Assembly (NCBI GenBank): GCA_028139685.1
Contig: JAOINQ010000004.1
Coordinates: 1 to 33,171 of the forward strand
Source: Betaproteobacteria bacterium
GTDB lineage: Bacteria; Pseudomonadota; Gammaproteobacteria; Burkholderiales; Burkholderiaceae_A
Reading direction: 5' to 3'
Length of the DNA: 33,171 nucleotides
Shown: positions 7,702-18,346 of the stretch, piece after piece
How the letters are laid out: each line of letters opens with the position of its first letter
How positions within the stretch are numbered: the stretch's first letter is position 1
Made by a program: the position numbers and the translations under genes
Notes under the pieces: generated by a model
What the model saw: only the letters and a program-made list of their open reading frames with translations
Told to the model about the DNA's origin: nothing
Databases searched by the model: none

Positions 7702-10516
7702 CGACTATAGCCATACCTTAAACCTCCCATCGTCGAAATTTCCCATGAGAGGTAATCTCGCAAAACGGGAACCAGTCTGGTTAAAAGAATGGTTAAGAAA
7801 TGACTTTTATGGTTTAACACGTAAAGAACTTTCTGGAAGACCCAAATTTATTTTACACGACGGGCCTCCTTATGCTAACGGTGAGATTCATATCGGTCAT
7901 GCAGTTAATAAAATCCTCAAAGATATAATAATAAAAACCAAGACCTTAGCTGGTTTCAATGCTCCTTACGTTCCGGGTTGGGACTGTCATGGCATGCCGA
8001 TTGAAATCCAAATCGAAAAAACACACGGCAAAAATCTTAGTCCAGTTGAGGTGATGCAACTATCTAGGGATTATGCAAAACAGCAGATCGCTAAACAGAA
8101 AACAGACTTTGTTCGATTGGGAGTTTTAGGCGACTGGGAAAATGCGTACTTAACTATGGATTCTAAAATTGAATCCTCTGAAACTAGGGCTCTGGCAGAA
8201 ATATACAACAAAGGTTTTATGTACAGAGGCATTAAACCTGTAAATTGGTGTTTTGATTGCAAATCAGCTTTAGCAGAAGCAGAAATAGAATATGCAGATA
8301 AGGATGCATTTGCAATTTTAGTCCTTTTCCCCGTCTCAGATAATGAAGTCGGAAATCTTAAAAAACTTTTCGGGATCCCCGACCTATCTAACAATGGTGG
8401 CACAGTAGCTTGGACTACAACTCCATGGACAATTCCTGCTAATCAGGCTTTGAATGTAAATCCCAGCGCAGAATATTCAATTTTTAAAACTCAAGCAAAC
8501 CCTCATAATATTGATTGGTTAATCTTGGCCACAAATTTAAAAGACAAACTGAGAGAAAAAATTTCATACATAGGAGAATCTATCGGAAAGGTTTCTGGAA
8601 AAAAACTTAATAGTTTAAGGTTTTCCCATCCTATGAGAAAATTTGGTGGCACATATGATAGAGAGGCAGTATGCATAGACGCAGAGTACGTAGATTTAGA
8701 GTCTGGAACTGGGGTCGTTCATTGTGCACCCGCGCATGGCTTAGACGATTTCATATCGTATAAGGACCGAGGGTTTTCGAATCTCCCTATACTTAATCTG
8801 GTAACCGAAACTGGTTTTTTTCATGAACATGTAGAAATATTCTCAGGACTTAAAATTTGGGATGCAAACCAAAAGATTTTGGAAACCTTAAAACAATGTA
8901 ATACCCTTTTAGATGTTGAGAAAATCAATCACAGTACTATGCACTGCTGGAGACACAAAAGCGCAACTATATATAGAGCCACCGAACAATGGTTCATCTC
9001 AATGGATAAAAAAAACCAAAACAACGCTTCACTTAGGGAAACAGCGCTTCAAGAGATAGAAAAAGTTACATTCATACCAGCATGGGGTAAAAACCGACTA
9101 ACGTCAATGATAGAAAAAAGACCTGACTGGACAATTTCTAGACAAAGATACTGGGGAGTACCGATACCCTTTACATTCGAAAAAAAGTCAAATAATAAAG
9201 GCGATTTTAAAGTACTTCCTCATTTCGATGAAGCTGAAAAGCTTATAAACAAGTTTGGGATTGAGGGATGGCACGATTTCAAGCCTGAACTACTTTCCAG
9301 GGACCCTGGAAAGTGGGAGAAAAGTATTGATACACTTGACGTCTGGTTTGATTCCGGTACAACCCAATACTCAGTATTACAAGGTACACACAAAGATATT
9401 TTATCTTTTCCAGCCGACCTTTACCTAGAGGGAAGCGACCAGCACAGAGGGTGGTTTCATTCCTCACTCTTAACGAGTTGCATGTTAAACGGAACGGCCC
9501 CTTATAAGGCTTTGCTTACCCATGGCTTCGTGGTTGATGGGCAGGGAAAGAAAATGTCAAAATCACAGGGAAATGTCATAAGTCCACAGGAAATTTGCAA
9601 TAAATATGGGGCGGACATATTGCGACTATGGACTGCATCTACCGACTACTCTGGAGAGTTAAATATTTCTGAAACGATTATTCAAAGAACAATTGAATCA
9701 TATCGGAGAATTCGGAACACACTCTCCTTTCTTATTGGAAATATCAGTGATTACAATCATAACGATGCCTCTCCTCCAGCACTTGATGCATTAGATAAAT
9801 ATATCTTACACATTACAAAAGTAACGCAAGAAGCTGTTATTTCTGATTTCGAAAGTTACAGTTTCCATAAAGCCATTTCAAAATTAATTCAATTTTGCAG
9901 TGATGATCTGAGTGCTTTCTATTTAGATATTCGAAAGGATTGTCTATATATTTCAGAAAAAAATAGCTCTGAGCGAAAAGCTGTTCAGTTTACGCTGTGG
10001 CACATTCTCAATAGCCTCATTAAGTTGTTAACACCAATCCTTTCCTTTACGTCGTACGAGGCATGGCTATGCATCCAAGAGTCATCTAAAAATAAATTCA
10101 ATTTGTTCTCAGAAAAATTCCATGATATTCCTGGTTCAGGGCAATCACACGAATTTTTAGACAACTGGACATGGTTTCGAGAATTTCGCAGTCGAATTCT
10201 GAAAGAAATCGAGGTAAAACGTGAAAAGGGTCTTATTGGGTCGTCACTCGAAGCGGAGGTTTTGATTGAAACCGACACCAACACCGGAAAAAAGTTATTA
10301 TCGCTCGAGGTTGATCTTAAAACACTTTTTATTACATCTGATGTAGTACTTAACATACAAAAAATTGATAGGTATGAATTAATTCTCACAGTAAATAAGT
10401 CACAACATCACAAATGTGAAAGATGTTGGCACCGTTGTTCGACCGTTCCCAATATAGACAGCGGTCCTAGTCTCTGCAGTAGATGCAAACTACTGATAGA
10501 CATTCCTTCGATATGA
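7679..10516 (+). CDS. ileS: Isoleucyl-tRNA synthetase
   Basis: Charges tRNA-Ile with isoleucine. The 945-residue length is normal for the bacterial type. The class I signature HIGH is at 71-74 in [16 protein letters not shown], and KMSKS is at about 625-629 in [12 protein letters not shown]. The editing (CP1) domain contains the [12 protein letters not shown] motif. The C-terminus has the zinc-finger cysteines CERCWHRC and CSRC, typical of the eubacterial form. The start [17 protein letters not shown] lies inside the end of ribF. The stop TGA overlaps the lspA ATG as ATGA. Confidence 0.97.
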   Translation: MSKNKKVNDYSHTLNLPSSKFPMRGNLAKREPVWLKEWLRNDFYGLTRKELSGRPKFILHDGPPYANGEIHIGHAVNKILKDIIIKTKTLAGFNAPYVPGWDCHGMPIEIQIEKTHGKNLSPVEVMQLSRDYAKQQIAKQKTDFVRLGVLGDWENAYLTMDSKIESSETRALAEIYNKGFMYRGIKPVNWCFDCKSALAEAEIEYADKDAFAILVLFPVSDNEVGNLKKLFGIPDLSNNGGTVAWTTTPWTIPANQALNVNPSAEYSIFKTQANPHNIDWLILATNLKDKLREKISYIGESIGKVSGKKLNSLRFSHPMRKFGGTYDREAVCIDAEYVDLESGTGVVHCAPAHGLDDFISYKDRGFSNLPILNLVTETGFFHEHVEIFSGLKIWDANQKILETLKQCNTLLDVEKINHSTMHCWRHKSATIYRATEQWFISMDKKNQNNASLRETALQEIEKVTFIPAWGKNRLTSMIEKRPDWTISRQRYWGVPIPFTFEKKSNNKGDFKVLPHFDEAEKLINKFGIEGWHDFKPELLSRDPGKWEKSIDTLDVWFDSGTTQYSVLQGTHKDILSFPADLYLEGSDQHRGWFHSSLLTSCMLNGTAPYKALLTHGFVVDGQGKKMSKSQGNVISPQEICNKYGADILRLWTASTDYSGELNISETIIQRTIESYRRIRNTLSFLIGNISDYNHNDASPPALDALDKYILHITKVTQEAVISDFESYSFHKAISKLIQFCSDDLSAFYLDIRKDCLYISEKNSSERKAVQFTLWHILNSLIKLLTPILSFTSYEAWLCIQESSKNKFNLFSEKFHDIPGSGQSHEFLDNWTWFREFRSRILKEIEVKREKGLIGSSLEAEVLIETDTNTGKKLLSLEVDLKTLFITSDVVLNIQKIDRYELILTVNKSQHHKCERCWHRCSTVPNIDSGPSLCSRCKLLIDIPSI

Positions 10517-11019
10517 AAAGTAACAAGTCTAGTAATAATATATACATACTTGCTTTATTCCTATGTGTAATCATATCAGACCAAATTACTAAAGTTTTAG
10601 CTGTAAATTACTTGTCTTATGGCGAAGAGCTTCCCGTTACCTCCAACTTCAACCTTTTTCTAATTTTCAATACCGGGGCTGCTTTTAGTATGATGTCTGA
10701 TGGATTTATATGGCAAAAGATTATTTTAATTTTCTTCCCTGTATTAGTGGTACTCTTCTTTTTTTATACTACCTATTTTTCAGAACAAAAGCAGACCTAT
10801 TTTAAACTCGGTATTTGTTTAATCGCAGGTGGTGCATTTGGCAATCTTATAGATCGAATCCTTTACGGATATGTTATAGATTTCATAGATTTGTACGTCA
10901 GTAATTACCATTGGCCAACTTTTAATATTGCAGACTCATCAATCACAATAGGAGCGTGTATAATCATATATCACGAAATTAAGAGTATTTTTGCAAGTGA
11001 GGTTGTAAAGGATGGTTAA
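10513..11019 (+). CDS. lspA: Lipoprotein signal peptidase (signal peptidase II)
   Basis: Inner-membrane aspartyl protease that removes signal peptides from diacylglyceryl-modified prolipoproteins, such as the mltD product in this window. Four hydrophobic segments are visible in the 168-residue protein. The catalytic aspartates are in GNLIDRI and FNIADSS, and the conserved FNTGAAFS loop is present. I chose ATG 10513 because it overlaps the ileS stop as ATGA and leaves MKSNKSS before the first membrane segment. The ATG at 10483 would only add ten residues inside the ileS coding end. It overlaps coaBC by 8 bases. Confidence 0.94.
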   Translation: MKSNKSSNNIYILALFLCVIISDQITKVLAVNYLSYGEELPVTSNFNLFLIFNTGAAFSMMSDGFIWQKIILIFFPVLVVLFFFYTTYFSEQKQTYFKLGICLIAGGAFGNLIDRILYGYVIDFIDLYVSNYHWPTFNIADSSITIGACIIIYHEIKSIFASEVVKDG

Positions 11020-12223
11020 AATCTTACTCGGCATTACTGGGGGTATCGCGTCATATAAAAGTTGTGAACTAATTAGACTATTGCGTCAAAATCAGATTGA
11101 TTGCCAGGTATGTATGACTAAAAATGCAAGAGAATTTGTAACTGCATTAACGATTGAAACACTATCTAAGAATCAAGTCATTAACGATCAGCATTTAGAT
11201 TCGAACTCACAAATAGTTCATACACAGTATTCAAAGGAGTATGACCTATTAGTAGTCGCCCCTGCGACGGCAAACTTCATAGCAAAGCTAGCAAACGGTA
11301 TTTGCGATGATGCATTAACGAATCTTTGTGCAGCCCGTGCTACTGAGCTTTTAGTAGTACCCGCAATGAACGTGAATATGTGGGAAAATCCTGCGAACCT
11401 ACGAAATATAGAGCTTCTTAAGAAAGATAATATACATATTTTTGGACCTGTAAATGGAATACAAGCCTGCGGTGATGTGGGGAATGGGCGAATGGAGGAG
11501 CCAAAAGAAATTGTCAAAAAAGTTCTTGAGCTAGTTCAGCTGAAAAACGCTGTTACAAGTAACAAACGAATTCTAATTACCGCAGGGCCAACCATTGAAA
11601 AAATTGACCCGGTAAGAGCCGTCACTAATTTTTCATCCGGGAAAATGGGTTTTGCTCTTGCTCAGGAGGCTCGCAAACTAGGAGCTTACGTGAAAATAAT
11701 TACGGGGCCAGTAAATCTTCCTGATCCTCACGGAGTTGACATTACACGTGTAGAGACTGGAGTTGAAATGCATTCACAGGTAATGAATGTTTGTAAAGAA
11801 ATGAAAATAGATCTTTTTATTGCTGCTGCGGCTGTCGCCGATTGGAAAGCTGTTTACAAATCGGAAAAGTTAAAAAAAGATTCAAATACTCCCTCGGAGA
11901 TTAAATGGGAATTAAATCCAGACATAGCTTTCGATGTGAGCACGCTTCCGCAAAACCAAAGACCTATTACAGTTGGATTTGCTGCAGAAACAGAAGAGAT
12001 AATTAAGATTTCTGACAAATTAGAGAAAAAAAGAAAAAATAAGAAACTCGATATGCTGATAGCAAACAAAGTTCCTGAAAGTTTTAATAGCGAGAACATA
12101 GAAGTAAACTTTATACAAAAAGATAAACCTGTTCGGATCTGTAAAGGAACAAAAAACCACGTTGCTAAAATAATACTGGAAACAACACAAGGGATGATGA
12201 GTAACAATGCAAATCAAAGTTAA
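11012..12223 (+). CDS. coaBC: Bifunctional CoaBC (phosphopantothenate-cysteine ligase / decarboxylase)
   Basis: Two consecutive steps of coenzyme A synthesis: ligates cysteine to 4'-phosphopantothenate with CTP, then decarboxylates the product. The 403-residue protein begins with the FMN-binding CoaC flavodoxin-like domain. It shows [11 protein letters not shown], the [12 protein letters not shown] segment, PAMNVNMW and the active-site Cys in [13 protein letters not shown]. The CoaB domain follows with [25 protein letters not shown] and AAAVADW. The start overlaps the lspA end with AAAGGATGG. The 3' end overlaps dut by 17 bases; coaBC-dut is a widespread pair. Confidence 0.95.
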   Translation: MVKILLGITGGIASYKSCELIRLLRQNQIDCQVCMTKNAREFVTALTIETLSKNQVINDQHLDSNSQIVHTQYSKEYDLLVVAPATANFIAKLANGICDDALTNLCAARATELLVVPAMNVNMWENPANLRNIELLKKDNIHIFGPVNGIQACGDVGNGRMEEPKEIVKKVLELVQLKNAVTSNKRILITAGPTIEKIDPVRAVTNFSSGKMGFALAQEARKLGAYVKIITGPVNLPDPHGVDITRVETGVEMHSQVMNVCKEMKIDLFIAAAAVADWKAVYKSEKLKKDSNTPSEIKWELNPDIAFDVSTLPQNQRPITVGFAAETEEIIKISDKLEKKRKNKKLDMLIANKVPESFNSENIEVNFIQKDKPVRICKGTKNHVAKIILETTQGMMSNNANQS

Positions 12224-12650
12224 AATACTCAGTAACTTGCTAAAAAATTTACCAGCATACGGAAGTCCCGGATCTGCAGGACTTGACTTATGTGCGTGTG
12301 TCGATAAAAAAGTTGAACTTAACCCTAATACAGTCGAATTAGTGCCTACCGGTATTGCCATTTTTCTAGAGGATGAGAATTTCGCCGGCTTGATTTTACC
12401 CAGAAGCGGACTCGGCCATAAAAAAGGTCTTGTGTTGGGAAATCTAATCGGTCTAATTGACTCAGATTATCAGGGGGAACTAATGATTTCGTGTTGGAAT
12501 CGTGGCACAGAAAAAATTGTAATAGATCCTCTTACCAGAATCGCTCAATTAGTTATTGTTCCTGTAAAACGAGTATCTTTTCAGGTTGTGCAAGAATTTA
12601 GCAAAAACCAACGAGGAGAATCAGGTTTTGGCAGCACAGGCCTTTCCTAA
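12207..12650 (+). CDS. dut: dUTP diphosphatase (dUTPase)
   Basis: Hydrolyses dUTP to dUMP and PPi, keeping uracil out of DNA and supplying dTMP synthesis. The 147-residue trimeric-type dUTPase has all five motifs. Motif 1 is GSAGLDLCA, motif 2 is PRSGLG, motif 3 is [11 protein letters not shown] with the catalytic Asp, motif 4 is RIAQLV, and the flexible C-terminal motif 5 is [10 protein letters not shown]. It is the last gene of the ribF-dut run. Its 3' end overlaps the convergent transaldolase gene by 30 bases, and those bases include motif 5. Confidence 0.96.
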   Translation: MQIKVKILSNLLKNLPAYGSPGSAGLDLCACVDKKVELNPNTVELVPTGIAIFLEDENFAGLILPRSGLGHKKGLVLGNLIGLIDSDYQGELMISCWNRGTEKIVIDPLTRIAQLVIVPVKRVSFQVVQEFSKNQRGESGFGSTGLS

Positions 12651-13586
12651 ATCATCCGAAAGAATCATTCTCTCAAATTTTTGAGAATCTTCTTGAAATA
12701 ACTTAATTCCCTCAACTAATTTATCTGTAGCCATAGCGTCACCAGCTAATAACTCATCGAAGTTTTTACGATCCAAAGTATTTGAGGTTTTATTTTTTAC
12801 AGGAGTATGACTACCGTCCAACCATGAAAGATCCAGAGATTTATCAACACTTTTCAAACCATCCAAAAGTTCCGGGCTAATAGTCAACAAATCTAATCCA
12901 GCAAGAGCAATTATCTGATCGATGTTCCTAAAACTAGCTCCCATAATTTCTGTGTTGTCATAGTTCGCTAGGGTAAATTTCAGTTTTCGTACAAATCTAA
13001 CTCCGGGATCTTCTTCTACCAAATCCCAACTTCGCCCGCACTTTTTATACCAGTCACCAACTCTGCCAACAAACGGGGAAATAACTGCAGCACCCGCATC
13101 AGCACAAGCTAGTGATTGAACTTCACTAAATATCAGAGTCATGTTACATCTTACACCGTCTTTTTCTAGCTCACTCGCAGCTTTTATACCTTCGTATGTA
13201 GCCGGAATTTTAATCAAGATTCTCTCAAGATTTTCCCCCAAACTTAAATAAGTTTCTCTAATCCTGTAAGCTTCTTCAACGGTTTGCTTCACGTTGTACG
13301 CCACTTGTGGACTTACTTCTGTCGACACCCTTCCCGGTATCCTTTTTAAAATCTCCTTACCGAAATTTACAATTAGCAAAGGTATGAGTTGCTCTCTGGG
13401 CAAAGTCAAATTACGAGCCTTGATCTCTTGTACAAACTGTCTGTATCTGCTTTGCTTTAATACTTTTAAAATGAGACTAGGATTGGTAGTGGCATCAGTT
13501 ACCTCATGGTCATTCAATAATAAATAATCGCAAGAATCGATTGCAAGTTTTGATTTTTGTTTTAATTTTACTAAACTGTTTTCCAT
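12621..13586 (-). CDS. tal: Transaldolase
   Basis: Moves a dihydroxyacetone unit between sugar phosphates in the non-oxidative pentose phosphate pathway. The 321-residue length matches the TalB type. Recognisable motifs are [12 protein letters not shown] (Asp31), GRVSTEV (Glu90), the Schiff-base Lys126 in [13 protein letters not shown], and NMTLIFS with ISPFVGR. The ATG is 7 bases after the stop of the flavoprotein gene, so it appears to close a clpS-clpA-cytochrome-flavoprotein-tal run. The link to sulfide oxidation genes may be only positional. Confidence 0.94.
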   Translation of the reverse strand: MENSLVKLKQKSKLAIDSCDYLLLNDHEVTDATTNPSLILKVLKQSRYRQFVQEIKARNLTLPREQLIPLLIVNFGKEILKRIPGRVSTEVSPQVAYNVKQTVEEAYRIRETYLSLGENLERILIKIPATYEGIKAASELEKDGVRCNMTLIFSEVQSLACADAGAAVISPFVGRVGDWYKKCGRSWDLVEEDPGVRFVRKLKFTLANYDNTEIMGASFRNIDQIIALAGLDLLTISPELLDGLKSVDKSLDLSWLDGSHTPVKNKTSNTLDRKNFDELLAGDAMATDKLVEGIKLFQEDSQKFERMILSDDLGKACAAKT

Positions 13587-13593
13587 TGGATTT

Positions 13594-14895
13594 TCAACCT
13601 AATGAATCTACCCAAATATTTTCTGCCCAATTATAGGCTTGTCTCCCGAGTTCCACTGACGGTTCAGAAGGGAGTCCCCCCGCTCCCTGTATCGGCCTAA
13701 CAGTACCAGTTTTTAATTCAAAAGAGTAAGCTTGAGACACGAAGATCGCCCTGATTTCATCCACGAAACTATAACATGTATTCGCAATTTTATAATCTGT
13801 GAGGCCCTCTTTCCCATCTAACCTGGCAATTATATCTAAAGCAGCTATTTTAGAATGCTGGTTTGCCATGTGTGCTGACTTTGGCATTTTTTCCGCGCTT
13901 AAAGTAGCATCTCCGAGAACATAAACGCCCGGATACTTAACAGATTCCATTGAGCGCCAATTAACGTCGCACCATCTATCGTTGTCCGTTACTAAATCGG
14001 CCTGGTGCGCAATTTTGGCTGAAGTATTTGGCGGAATAACACTTAACACATCTCCTTTAATTTTCTCCCCAAACTGGGAAATTAAAATACCTTGATTAGC
14101 ATCAATTTCTGCAACTTCAAAATCCGATACATACTCTATGTTGTCCTTATACTTTTCATTCCACGTTGACACAAAAAGCTCTTTTTTTGACTGAATATCA
14201 GGATTTGCATCTAAAACCAAAACCTTAGATTTAGGCTTGTATTTTTTGAAATAATTTGCCACAAGAGACGCCCTCTCATAAGGTCCAGGAGGACATCGAT
14301 ATGGGGCTGGTGGAATCGAAATTAGGAACACCCCTCCATCCGAAAGCGTTGAAAGACGTCTCCTCAACGCAAGAGTTTGAGCGCCCCCTTGCCAGGCATG
14401 TAATACACTTCTCTGAGCAAATGCATCAAAACCGTTGATCGCGGAAAACTCTAAATCTATACCCGGACAAACAACCAAATGATCAGCCTGAATCAAATCA
14501 CCTCTTCGAGTCCGCACAGTTTTTTTTATCGGATCGATGTATGTCGCTTCGTCGTGTAAAACGTTAATTCCTCTTTTAGCCAGTGAACTGAACTCATGTA
14601 ATACATACTCAGCAGACTTGTTGCCCGTCAAAACTAAGTTCGACATCGGACAAGAATAAAAAAGCTTACTTTTGTTGATCAGAGTAATAGTAACTCTTCC
14701 GTTCGACAATATAGACAAATATCTAGCCAGCGAAGCGCCAGAAAAACCTCCCCCCACAATTGCGACTGAGCCAATATTTTTTTTTGTACCCGAGGTTGAA
14801 TCTTTTTTATTTGAGGGAAATGAACCGCAACTAGACAAAAAAAAGCTACCCAGTAAAGCACCCGAATCCCTTATAAAATGTCTACGGCAGTTCAT
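13594..14895 (-). CDS. fccB: Flavocytochrome c sulfide dehydrogenase, flavoprotein subunit (FccB/SoxF)
   Basis: Periplasmic FAD enzyme that oxidises sulfide and passes electrons to a cytochrome c partner. The 433-residue protein has the dinucleotide-binding motif VAIVGGGFSGASLARYL (about 44-60) and the second FAD motif VYVLGDA (about 324-330). FYSCPMSNLVLTG contains Cys82, at the place where Allochromatium FccB carries its thioether-linked FAD. Cys201 (YRCPPGPYERAS) and Cys374 (ANTCYSFVDE) match the family's redox-active disulfide pair, from memory of that structure. The N-terminus has a twin-arginine-like RRHFI and a lipobox-like LSSC with Cys23. It lies 9 bases after the cytochrome gene. 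A different sulfide:quinone-type oxidoreductase is less likely given the cytochrome neighbour. Confidence 0.85.
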   Translation of the reverse strand: MNCRRHFIRDSGALLGSFFLSSCGSFPSNKKDSTSGTKKNIGSVAIVGGGFSGASLARYLSILSNGRVTITLINKSKLFYSCPMSNLVLTGNKSAEYVLHEFSSLAKRGINVLHDEATYIDPIKKTVRTRRGDLIQADHLVVCPGIDLEFSAINGFDAFAQRSVLHAWQGGAQTLALRRRLSTLSDGGVFLISIPPAPYRCPPGPYERASLVANYFKKYKPKSKVLVLDANPDIQSKKELFVSTWNEKYKDNIEYVSDFEVAEIDANQGILISQFGEKIKGDVLSVIPPNTSAKIAHQADLVTDNDRWCDVNWRSMESVKYPGVYVLGDATLSAEKMPKSAHMANQHSKIAALDIIARLDGKEGLTDYKIANTCYSFVDEIRAIFVSQAYSFELKTGTVRPIQGAGGLPSEPSVELGRQAYNWAENIWVDSLG

Positions 14896-14904
14896 TGATT
14901 TATG

Positions 14905-15201
14905 CTATTGCTTTTTTGCAAAATAAGCCGCCATGCGTCGAATATCGTCGTCTGAATAAGCCATAGATATGTAATGCATCACACCCCTATCTTTATCTGA
15001 TCGTAACTGAAAAGACTTAAATTTATAAAAGAAAATCTCTTCCTTAATACCGTGTAAATTCATCGCATTATTTTTTTCTTCGGGGAACCCATGACAAGTA
15101 GCGCACGGGAGGGTTAACCCACCTAAATCAGACTTATAGGAATCTGCATGAGTAACGGCAGCCCAAATCAAAAGCCCGGTAACAAAAAGTTTATTTTTCA
15201 T
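14905..15201 (-). CDS. Small monoheme cytochrome c, likely electron partner of FccB
   Basis: A secreted cytochrome c of 98 residues. A signal peptide ends near ALA-like THADS (about residue 19), and the single heme site is CATCH. The likely axial Met lies in GVMHYISMAYSDDDI. I start it at ATG 15199-15201; one codon upstream is a TTG. Immediately downstream is the flavoprotein gene, so it is probably the heme subunit (FccA/SoxE-like) of the sulfide dehydrogenase. It is monoheme, unlike the diheme FccA of Allochromatium, and so closer to the small partners seen in some chemotrophs. The partnership is inferred from adjacency. Confidence 0.85.
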   Translation of the reverse strand: MKNKLFVTGLLIWAAVTHADSYKSDLGGLTLPCATCHGFPEEKNNAMNLHGIKEEIFFYKFKSFQLRSDKDRGVMHYISMAYSDDDIRRMAAYFAKKQ

Positions 15202-15248
15202 CAACTAGAAACTATCAGGGTGAGCAAAACAAATTATTTTTTTCTTTG

Positions 15249-17579
15249 CTATATCTCAACCGATTCGGGAGACGTTTTGGTATCCTGCCTGGCACCACCG
15301 TTAGGCTTTGGCCATTTTAAAAATATTTTTTCAGACTGCTCATCGAACTCTATTTTAACACTACCACCATTTTTTAATTTACCGAATAGCAGCTCATCAG
15401 CTAGAATTTTTCGAATTGAATCTTGTATCAAACGTTGCATCGGTCGAGCCCCCATTAGAGGGTCAAAACCTTTCTTCGCTAAATATTTTCTCACGGTCTC
15501 ACCAAATTGAACTTCTACTTTTTTCTCTTCAAGTTGATCCTCTAACTCAATTAAAAATTTATCCACAACTCTCAGAATAACTTCTTCAGAAAGAGCTTCA
15601 AAAGACACGATTGCGTCGAGTCTATTACGAAACTCCGGAGAGAACTGCTTTTTAATTTCTACCATTTCATCCCCAGTACTCACAGAATTAGAGAATCCAA
15701 TAGATTTTTTGGTTAGTGATTCTGCACCTGCATTTGTAGTCATTATCAAAATAATATTATTGAAGAATGCTCTCCGACCGTTATTATCCGTTAACTGGCC
15801 GTGGTCCATTACCTGCAATAAAAGGTTGAATATGTCGGGGTGTGCCTTCTCAATCTCATCCAAAAGTAGCACAGCATGCGGTTTTTTAGTAATTTCCTCA
15901 GTGAGTAGACCCCCCTGATCAAATCCAACGTAGCCCGGTGGAGCACCAATAAGTCGTGAGACAGCATGCCTTTCCATGTATTCAGACATATCGAACCTAA
16001 TCAACTCAACACCCATTAAATAAGCTAATTGACGAGCAACCTCTGTTTTCCCGACGCCTGTGGGGCCAGAAAACAAAAAACTTCCTATGGGTTTATCTTT
16101 TTTACCTAAGCCAGATCTCGACATCTTTATCGCCCCCGTCAATAAATCAATTGCTCGATCCTGACCAAAAACAACATTCTTCAAATTTCGATCTAACTTA
16201 AGAAGAAGCTTTTTATCGTCTGCATTTACAGTTTGTGCCGGTATTCTAGCGATTTTAGAAATTATGTCCTCAATTTCTAGTTTTCCTATACTCTTTTTCT
16301 GTTTACTTTTCGGTAAAATTCGCTGGGCAGCTCCAGCCTCGTCAATCACGTCAATTGCTTTATCTGGCAATTGACGATCGTTGATGTATCTAGCCGACAG
16401 TTCAGCTGCCGCCAGGAGAGCCCCACTTTGATATTTGACATTGTGGTGCTCCTCAAATCGCGACTTAAGTCCTTTTAATATCTGGATAGTCTGATCCACG
16501 CTCGGCTCCGTGACATCAATCTTTTGAAACCTCCTAGACAAAGCGTGATCTTTTTCAAAGACTCCTCTAAATTCCGTATAGGTAGTCGCTCCAATACACC
16601 TCAATTGCCCAGAAGATAATGCTGGCTTTAACAAATTTGACGCATCTAGAGTGCCGCCAGAGGCTGAGCCCGCACCTATGAGAGTATGGATTTCATCAAT
16701 AAATAATACGCTCCCTTCTACTTGACTTAACTGAGCCAGGACTGACTTAAGCCTTTGCTCAAAATCACCTCGATACTTTGTACCTGCGAGAAGCGCACCC
16801 ATATCAAGCGCATAGACCACTGACTCAGATAACACAACAGGTACTGAACCCTTTGTAATTCTCCACGCTAAACCCTCTGCTATGGCTGTTTTTCCAACCC
16901 CTGCCTCACCAACTAAGAGAGGGTTGTTTTTTCTCCTGCGGCATAAAATTTGAATAACTCGCTCAACTTCATCATCACGGCCTATAAGCGGATCAATTTT
17001 TCCATCGAGAGCTCGTTTATTCAGGTCCAGAGTGTATTGATCAAGTGGCGTAGGCTTTTGACTGGTTGATGCCGCTTGAGAAGTAGCCTTCTGTGTATCA
17101 TTTTCTACAGCACCCTCTTCTCCAACGTTCACGTTTGGTTGCGTTTTTGAAATGCCATGAGCGATAAAATTTACGATATCTAACCGACTGACGCCTTGCT
17201 GGTGAAGATAATAAACCGCGTGAGAATCCTTCTCGCCAAAAATTGCAACGAGAACGTTTGCTCCAGTAACCTCCCTTTTTCCATTAGAAGTGGATTGGAC
17301 ATGCATTATTGCCCTTTGAATCACTCTTTGAAAACCTAAGGTTGGCTGTGTCTCGACCTCGTCAGTACCTCCCACTTTCGGAGTGTTTTCTTGTATAAAG
17401 TTAACTAAAGACTTTTTAAGGGTTTCGTTATCAACGGCACAAGCCTTGAGGATATCTGACGCTGAAGGGTTATCAATAAGGGCTAACAATAAATGCTCCA
17501 CCGTAATAAATTCATGTCGTTGCTGACGAGCATCGACGAATGCCATGTGGAGAGTAACTTCTAACTCTTGCGAAATCAT
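15249..17579 (-). CDS. clpA: ATP-dependent Clp protease, ATP-binding subunit ClpA
   Basis: AAA+ unfoldase that feeds substrates to ClpP. Domains in order are a Clp-N repeat domain (about 1-145), AAA1 with Walker A GEAGVGKT (about 224-231) and Walker [11 protein letters not shown], and AAA2 with Walker A GPTGVGKT (about 505-512) and Walker [20 protein letters not shown] segment matches the IGL/F loop that docks on ClpP. The absence of a long coiled-coil insertion separates it from ClpB. I chose ATG 17577-17579, whose ATGA overlaps the clpS stop; the open frame extends 6 codons further without merit. Confidence 0.96.
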   Translation of the reverse strand: MISQELEVTLHMAFVDARQQRHEFITVEHLLLALIDNPSASDILKACAVDNETLKKSLVNFIQENTPKVGGTDEVETQPTLGFQRVIQRAIMHVQSTSNGKREVTGANVLVAIFGEKDSHAVYYLHQQGVSRLDIVNFIAHGISKTQPNVNVGEEGAVENDTQKATSQAASTSQKPTPLDQYTLDLNKRALDGKIDPLIGRDDEVERVIQILCRRRKNNPLLVGEAGVGKTAIAEGLAWRITKGSVPVVLSESVVYALDMGALLAGTKYRGDFEQRLKSVLAQLSQVEGSVLFIDEIHTLIGAGSASGGTLDASNLLKPALSSGQLRCIGATTYTEFRGVFEKDHALSRRFQKIDVTEPSVDQTIQILKGLKSRFEEHHNVKYQSGALLAAAELSARYINDRQLPDKAIDVIDEAGAAQRILPKSKQKKSIGKLEIEDIISKIARIPAQTVNADDKKLLLKLDRNLKNVVFGQDRAIDLLTGAIKMSRSGLGKKDKPIGSFLFSGPTGVGKTEVARQLAYLMGVELIRFDMSEYMERHAVSRLIGAPPGYVGFDQGGLLTEEITKKPHAVLLLDEIEKAHPDIFNLLLQVMDHGQLTDNNGRRAFFNNIILIMTTNAGAESLTKKSIGFSNSVSTGDEMVEIKKQFSPEFRNRLDAIVSFEALSEEVILRVVDKFLIELEDQLEEKKVEVQFGETVRKYLAKKGFDPLMGARPMQRLIQDSIRKILADELLFGKLKNGGSVKIEFDEQSEKIFLKWPKPNGGARQDTKTSPESVEI

Positions 17580-17890
17580 TTTTTCTCCATAATACATTGA
17601 AGGGGGTGTTGGTACACCTGCGCGAAATCAAGAACCGCAGAAACTTTTGAGGCTGCAATGTCTTTTGAGTACACGCCACATACACCGCGACCTTCCCGGT
17701 GAACTTTCAGCATAATTTGCGTGGCATTTTCTTTTTTCATAGCGAAAAATTTCTGTAACACAATAATAACAAATTCCATCGGCGTATAGTCGTCATTCAG
17801 AAGGCAAACCTCGTACATTGGTGGTTTATCATTGAGCTTCTCATCTTGTTTTGAAAGCTCTGTCTCTATTGGTTTTGTGACTGTATTCAA
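17576..17890 (-). CDS. clpS: ATP-dependent Clp protease adaptor ClpS
   Basis: Adaptor that delivers N-degron substrates (N-terminal Leu, Phe, Tyr, Trp) to ClpA. The 104-residue protein carries the conserved core [18 protein letters not shown], the [14 protein letters not shown] segment and a flexible N-terminal tail. The only reasonable start is TTG (17888-17890), which gives the usual tail length; no strong ribosome-binding site precedes it. It leads the clpA-cytochrome-fccB-tal run and is divergent from the cold-shock gene. An extended -10-like element lies just upstream. Confidence 0.93.
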   Translation of the reverse strand: MNTVTKPIETELSKQDEKLNDKPPMYEVCLLNDDYTPMEFVIIVLQKFFAMKKENATQIMLKVHREGRGVCGVYSKDIAASKVSAVLDFAQVYQHPLQCIMEKK

Positions 17891-18103
17891 TATTGTTTAG
17901 TTCGACGATGTGCTATCTTTGTATAACATATAAGGCTTAAAACAAATATGCAAGGGAAATTACTGAGAGTCCGGGATGGACAAAGGGGCATTTGCCTCAT
18001 ATCATATACACAGGGAAACTGTAATTTTCTTTTTTACGTTTCTTTATTCGCCGGATTACTTACATTTTCGGGCGGTTGTTTAATTGATTTAAGGAATGAA
18101 TTC
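17891..18103 (+). promoter_or_regulatory. Intergenic region and likely long 5' leader of the cold-shock gene
   Basis: This 213-base space between divergent clpS and the cold-shock gene is the longest gap in the window. It must hold both promoters, but I cannot assign a convincing one on the plus strand. The reading frame of the cold-shock gene stays open back to an ATG at 17948 without a ribosome-binding site there. The extension includes a hydrophobic stretch unlike any cold-shock protein. A long structured leader is characteristic of cold-shock mRNAs, so I read it as untranslated leader. Confidence 0.45.
17920..17925 (-). promoter_or_regulatory. Candidate extended -10 promoter for clpS-clpA
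   Basis: On the minus strand the sequence reads TGTTATACA, a TGn extension followed by TATACA (4 of 6 matches to the -10 consensus). The implied start site is about 22 bases upstream of the clpS TTG. There is no well-spaced -35 box, so this is tentative. Confidence 0.3.
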
Positions 18104-18310
18104 ATGGCAATAGGTACGGTTAAGTGGTTCAACGATGCAAAAGGTTTTGGTTTTATCACCCCTGATGGGGGAGGTGAAGACGTTTTTGCGCATTTTTCAG
18201 CAATTCAATCATCTGGATTTAGATCATTGAAAGAAGGGCAAAAAGTAGAGTTTGATGTTGTTCAGGGCCCCAAGGGGAAACAAGCGTCAAACATTGTACC
18301 TAGTGCTTAG
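18104..18310 (+). CDS. Cold-shock protein (CspA family)
   Basis: Single-stranded nucleic acid binding protein of 68 residues, a single cold-shock domain acting as RNA chaperone. RNP1 KGFGFI and RNP2 VFAHF are both present in the frame starting [19 protein letters not shown] lies 8 bases before ATG 18104, which settles this start over the longer open frame. It is divergent from clpS and convergent with icd. I cannot say which E. coli paralogue it corresponds to, or whether it is cold-induced. Confidence 0.95.
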   Translation: MAIGTVKWFNDAKGFGFITPDGGGEDVFAHFSAIQSSGFRSLKEGQKVEFDVVQGPKGKQASNIVPSA

Positions 18311-18323
18311 CTTCTTAAGCTAA
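18307..18323 (+). terminator. Hairpin at the end of the cold-shock gene
   Basis: TTAGCTT-CTT-AAGCTAA forms a perfect 7-bp stem with a 3-base loop, starting on the stop codon of the cold-shock gene. There is no strong T tract after it, so intrinsic termination is uncertain. Confidence 0.35.
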
Positions 18324-18346
18324 CTGAGTTTGCTCCTAAATGTGAT

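Noticed and set aside
9985..10389. 134-codon antisense open frame within ileS
   Set aside because: Shadow of ileS with no recognisable domain; low-stop antisense frames occur under several genes here.
10483..10512. Upstream lspA start at ATG 10483
   Set aside because: ATG 10513 overlaps the ileS stop as ATGA and gives the normal N-terminus.
17948..18103. N-terminal extension of the cold-shock protein from ATG 17948
   Set aside because: ATG 18104 has AAGGA and begins the canonical domain; the extension has no ribosome-binding site and is unlike any cold-shock protein.
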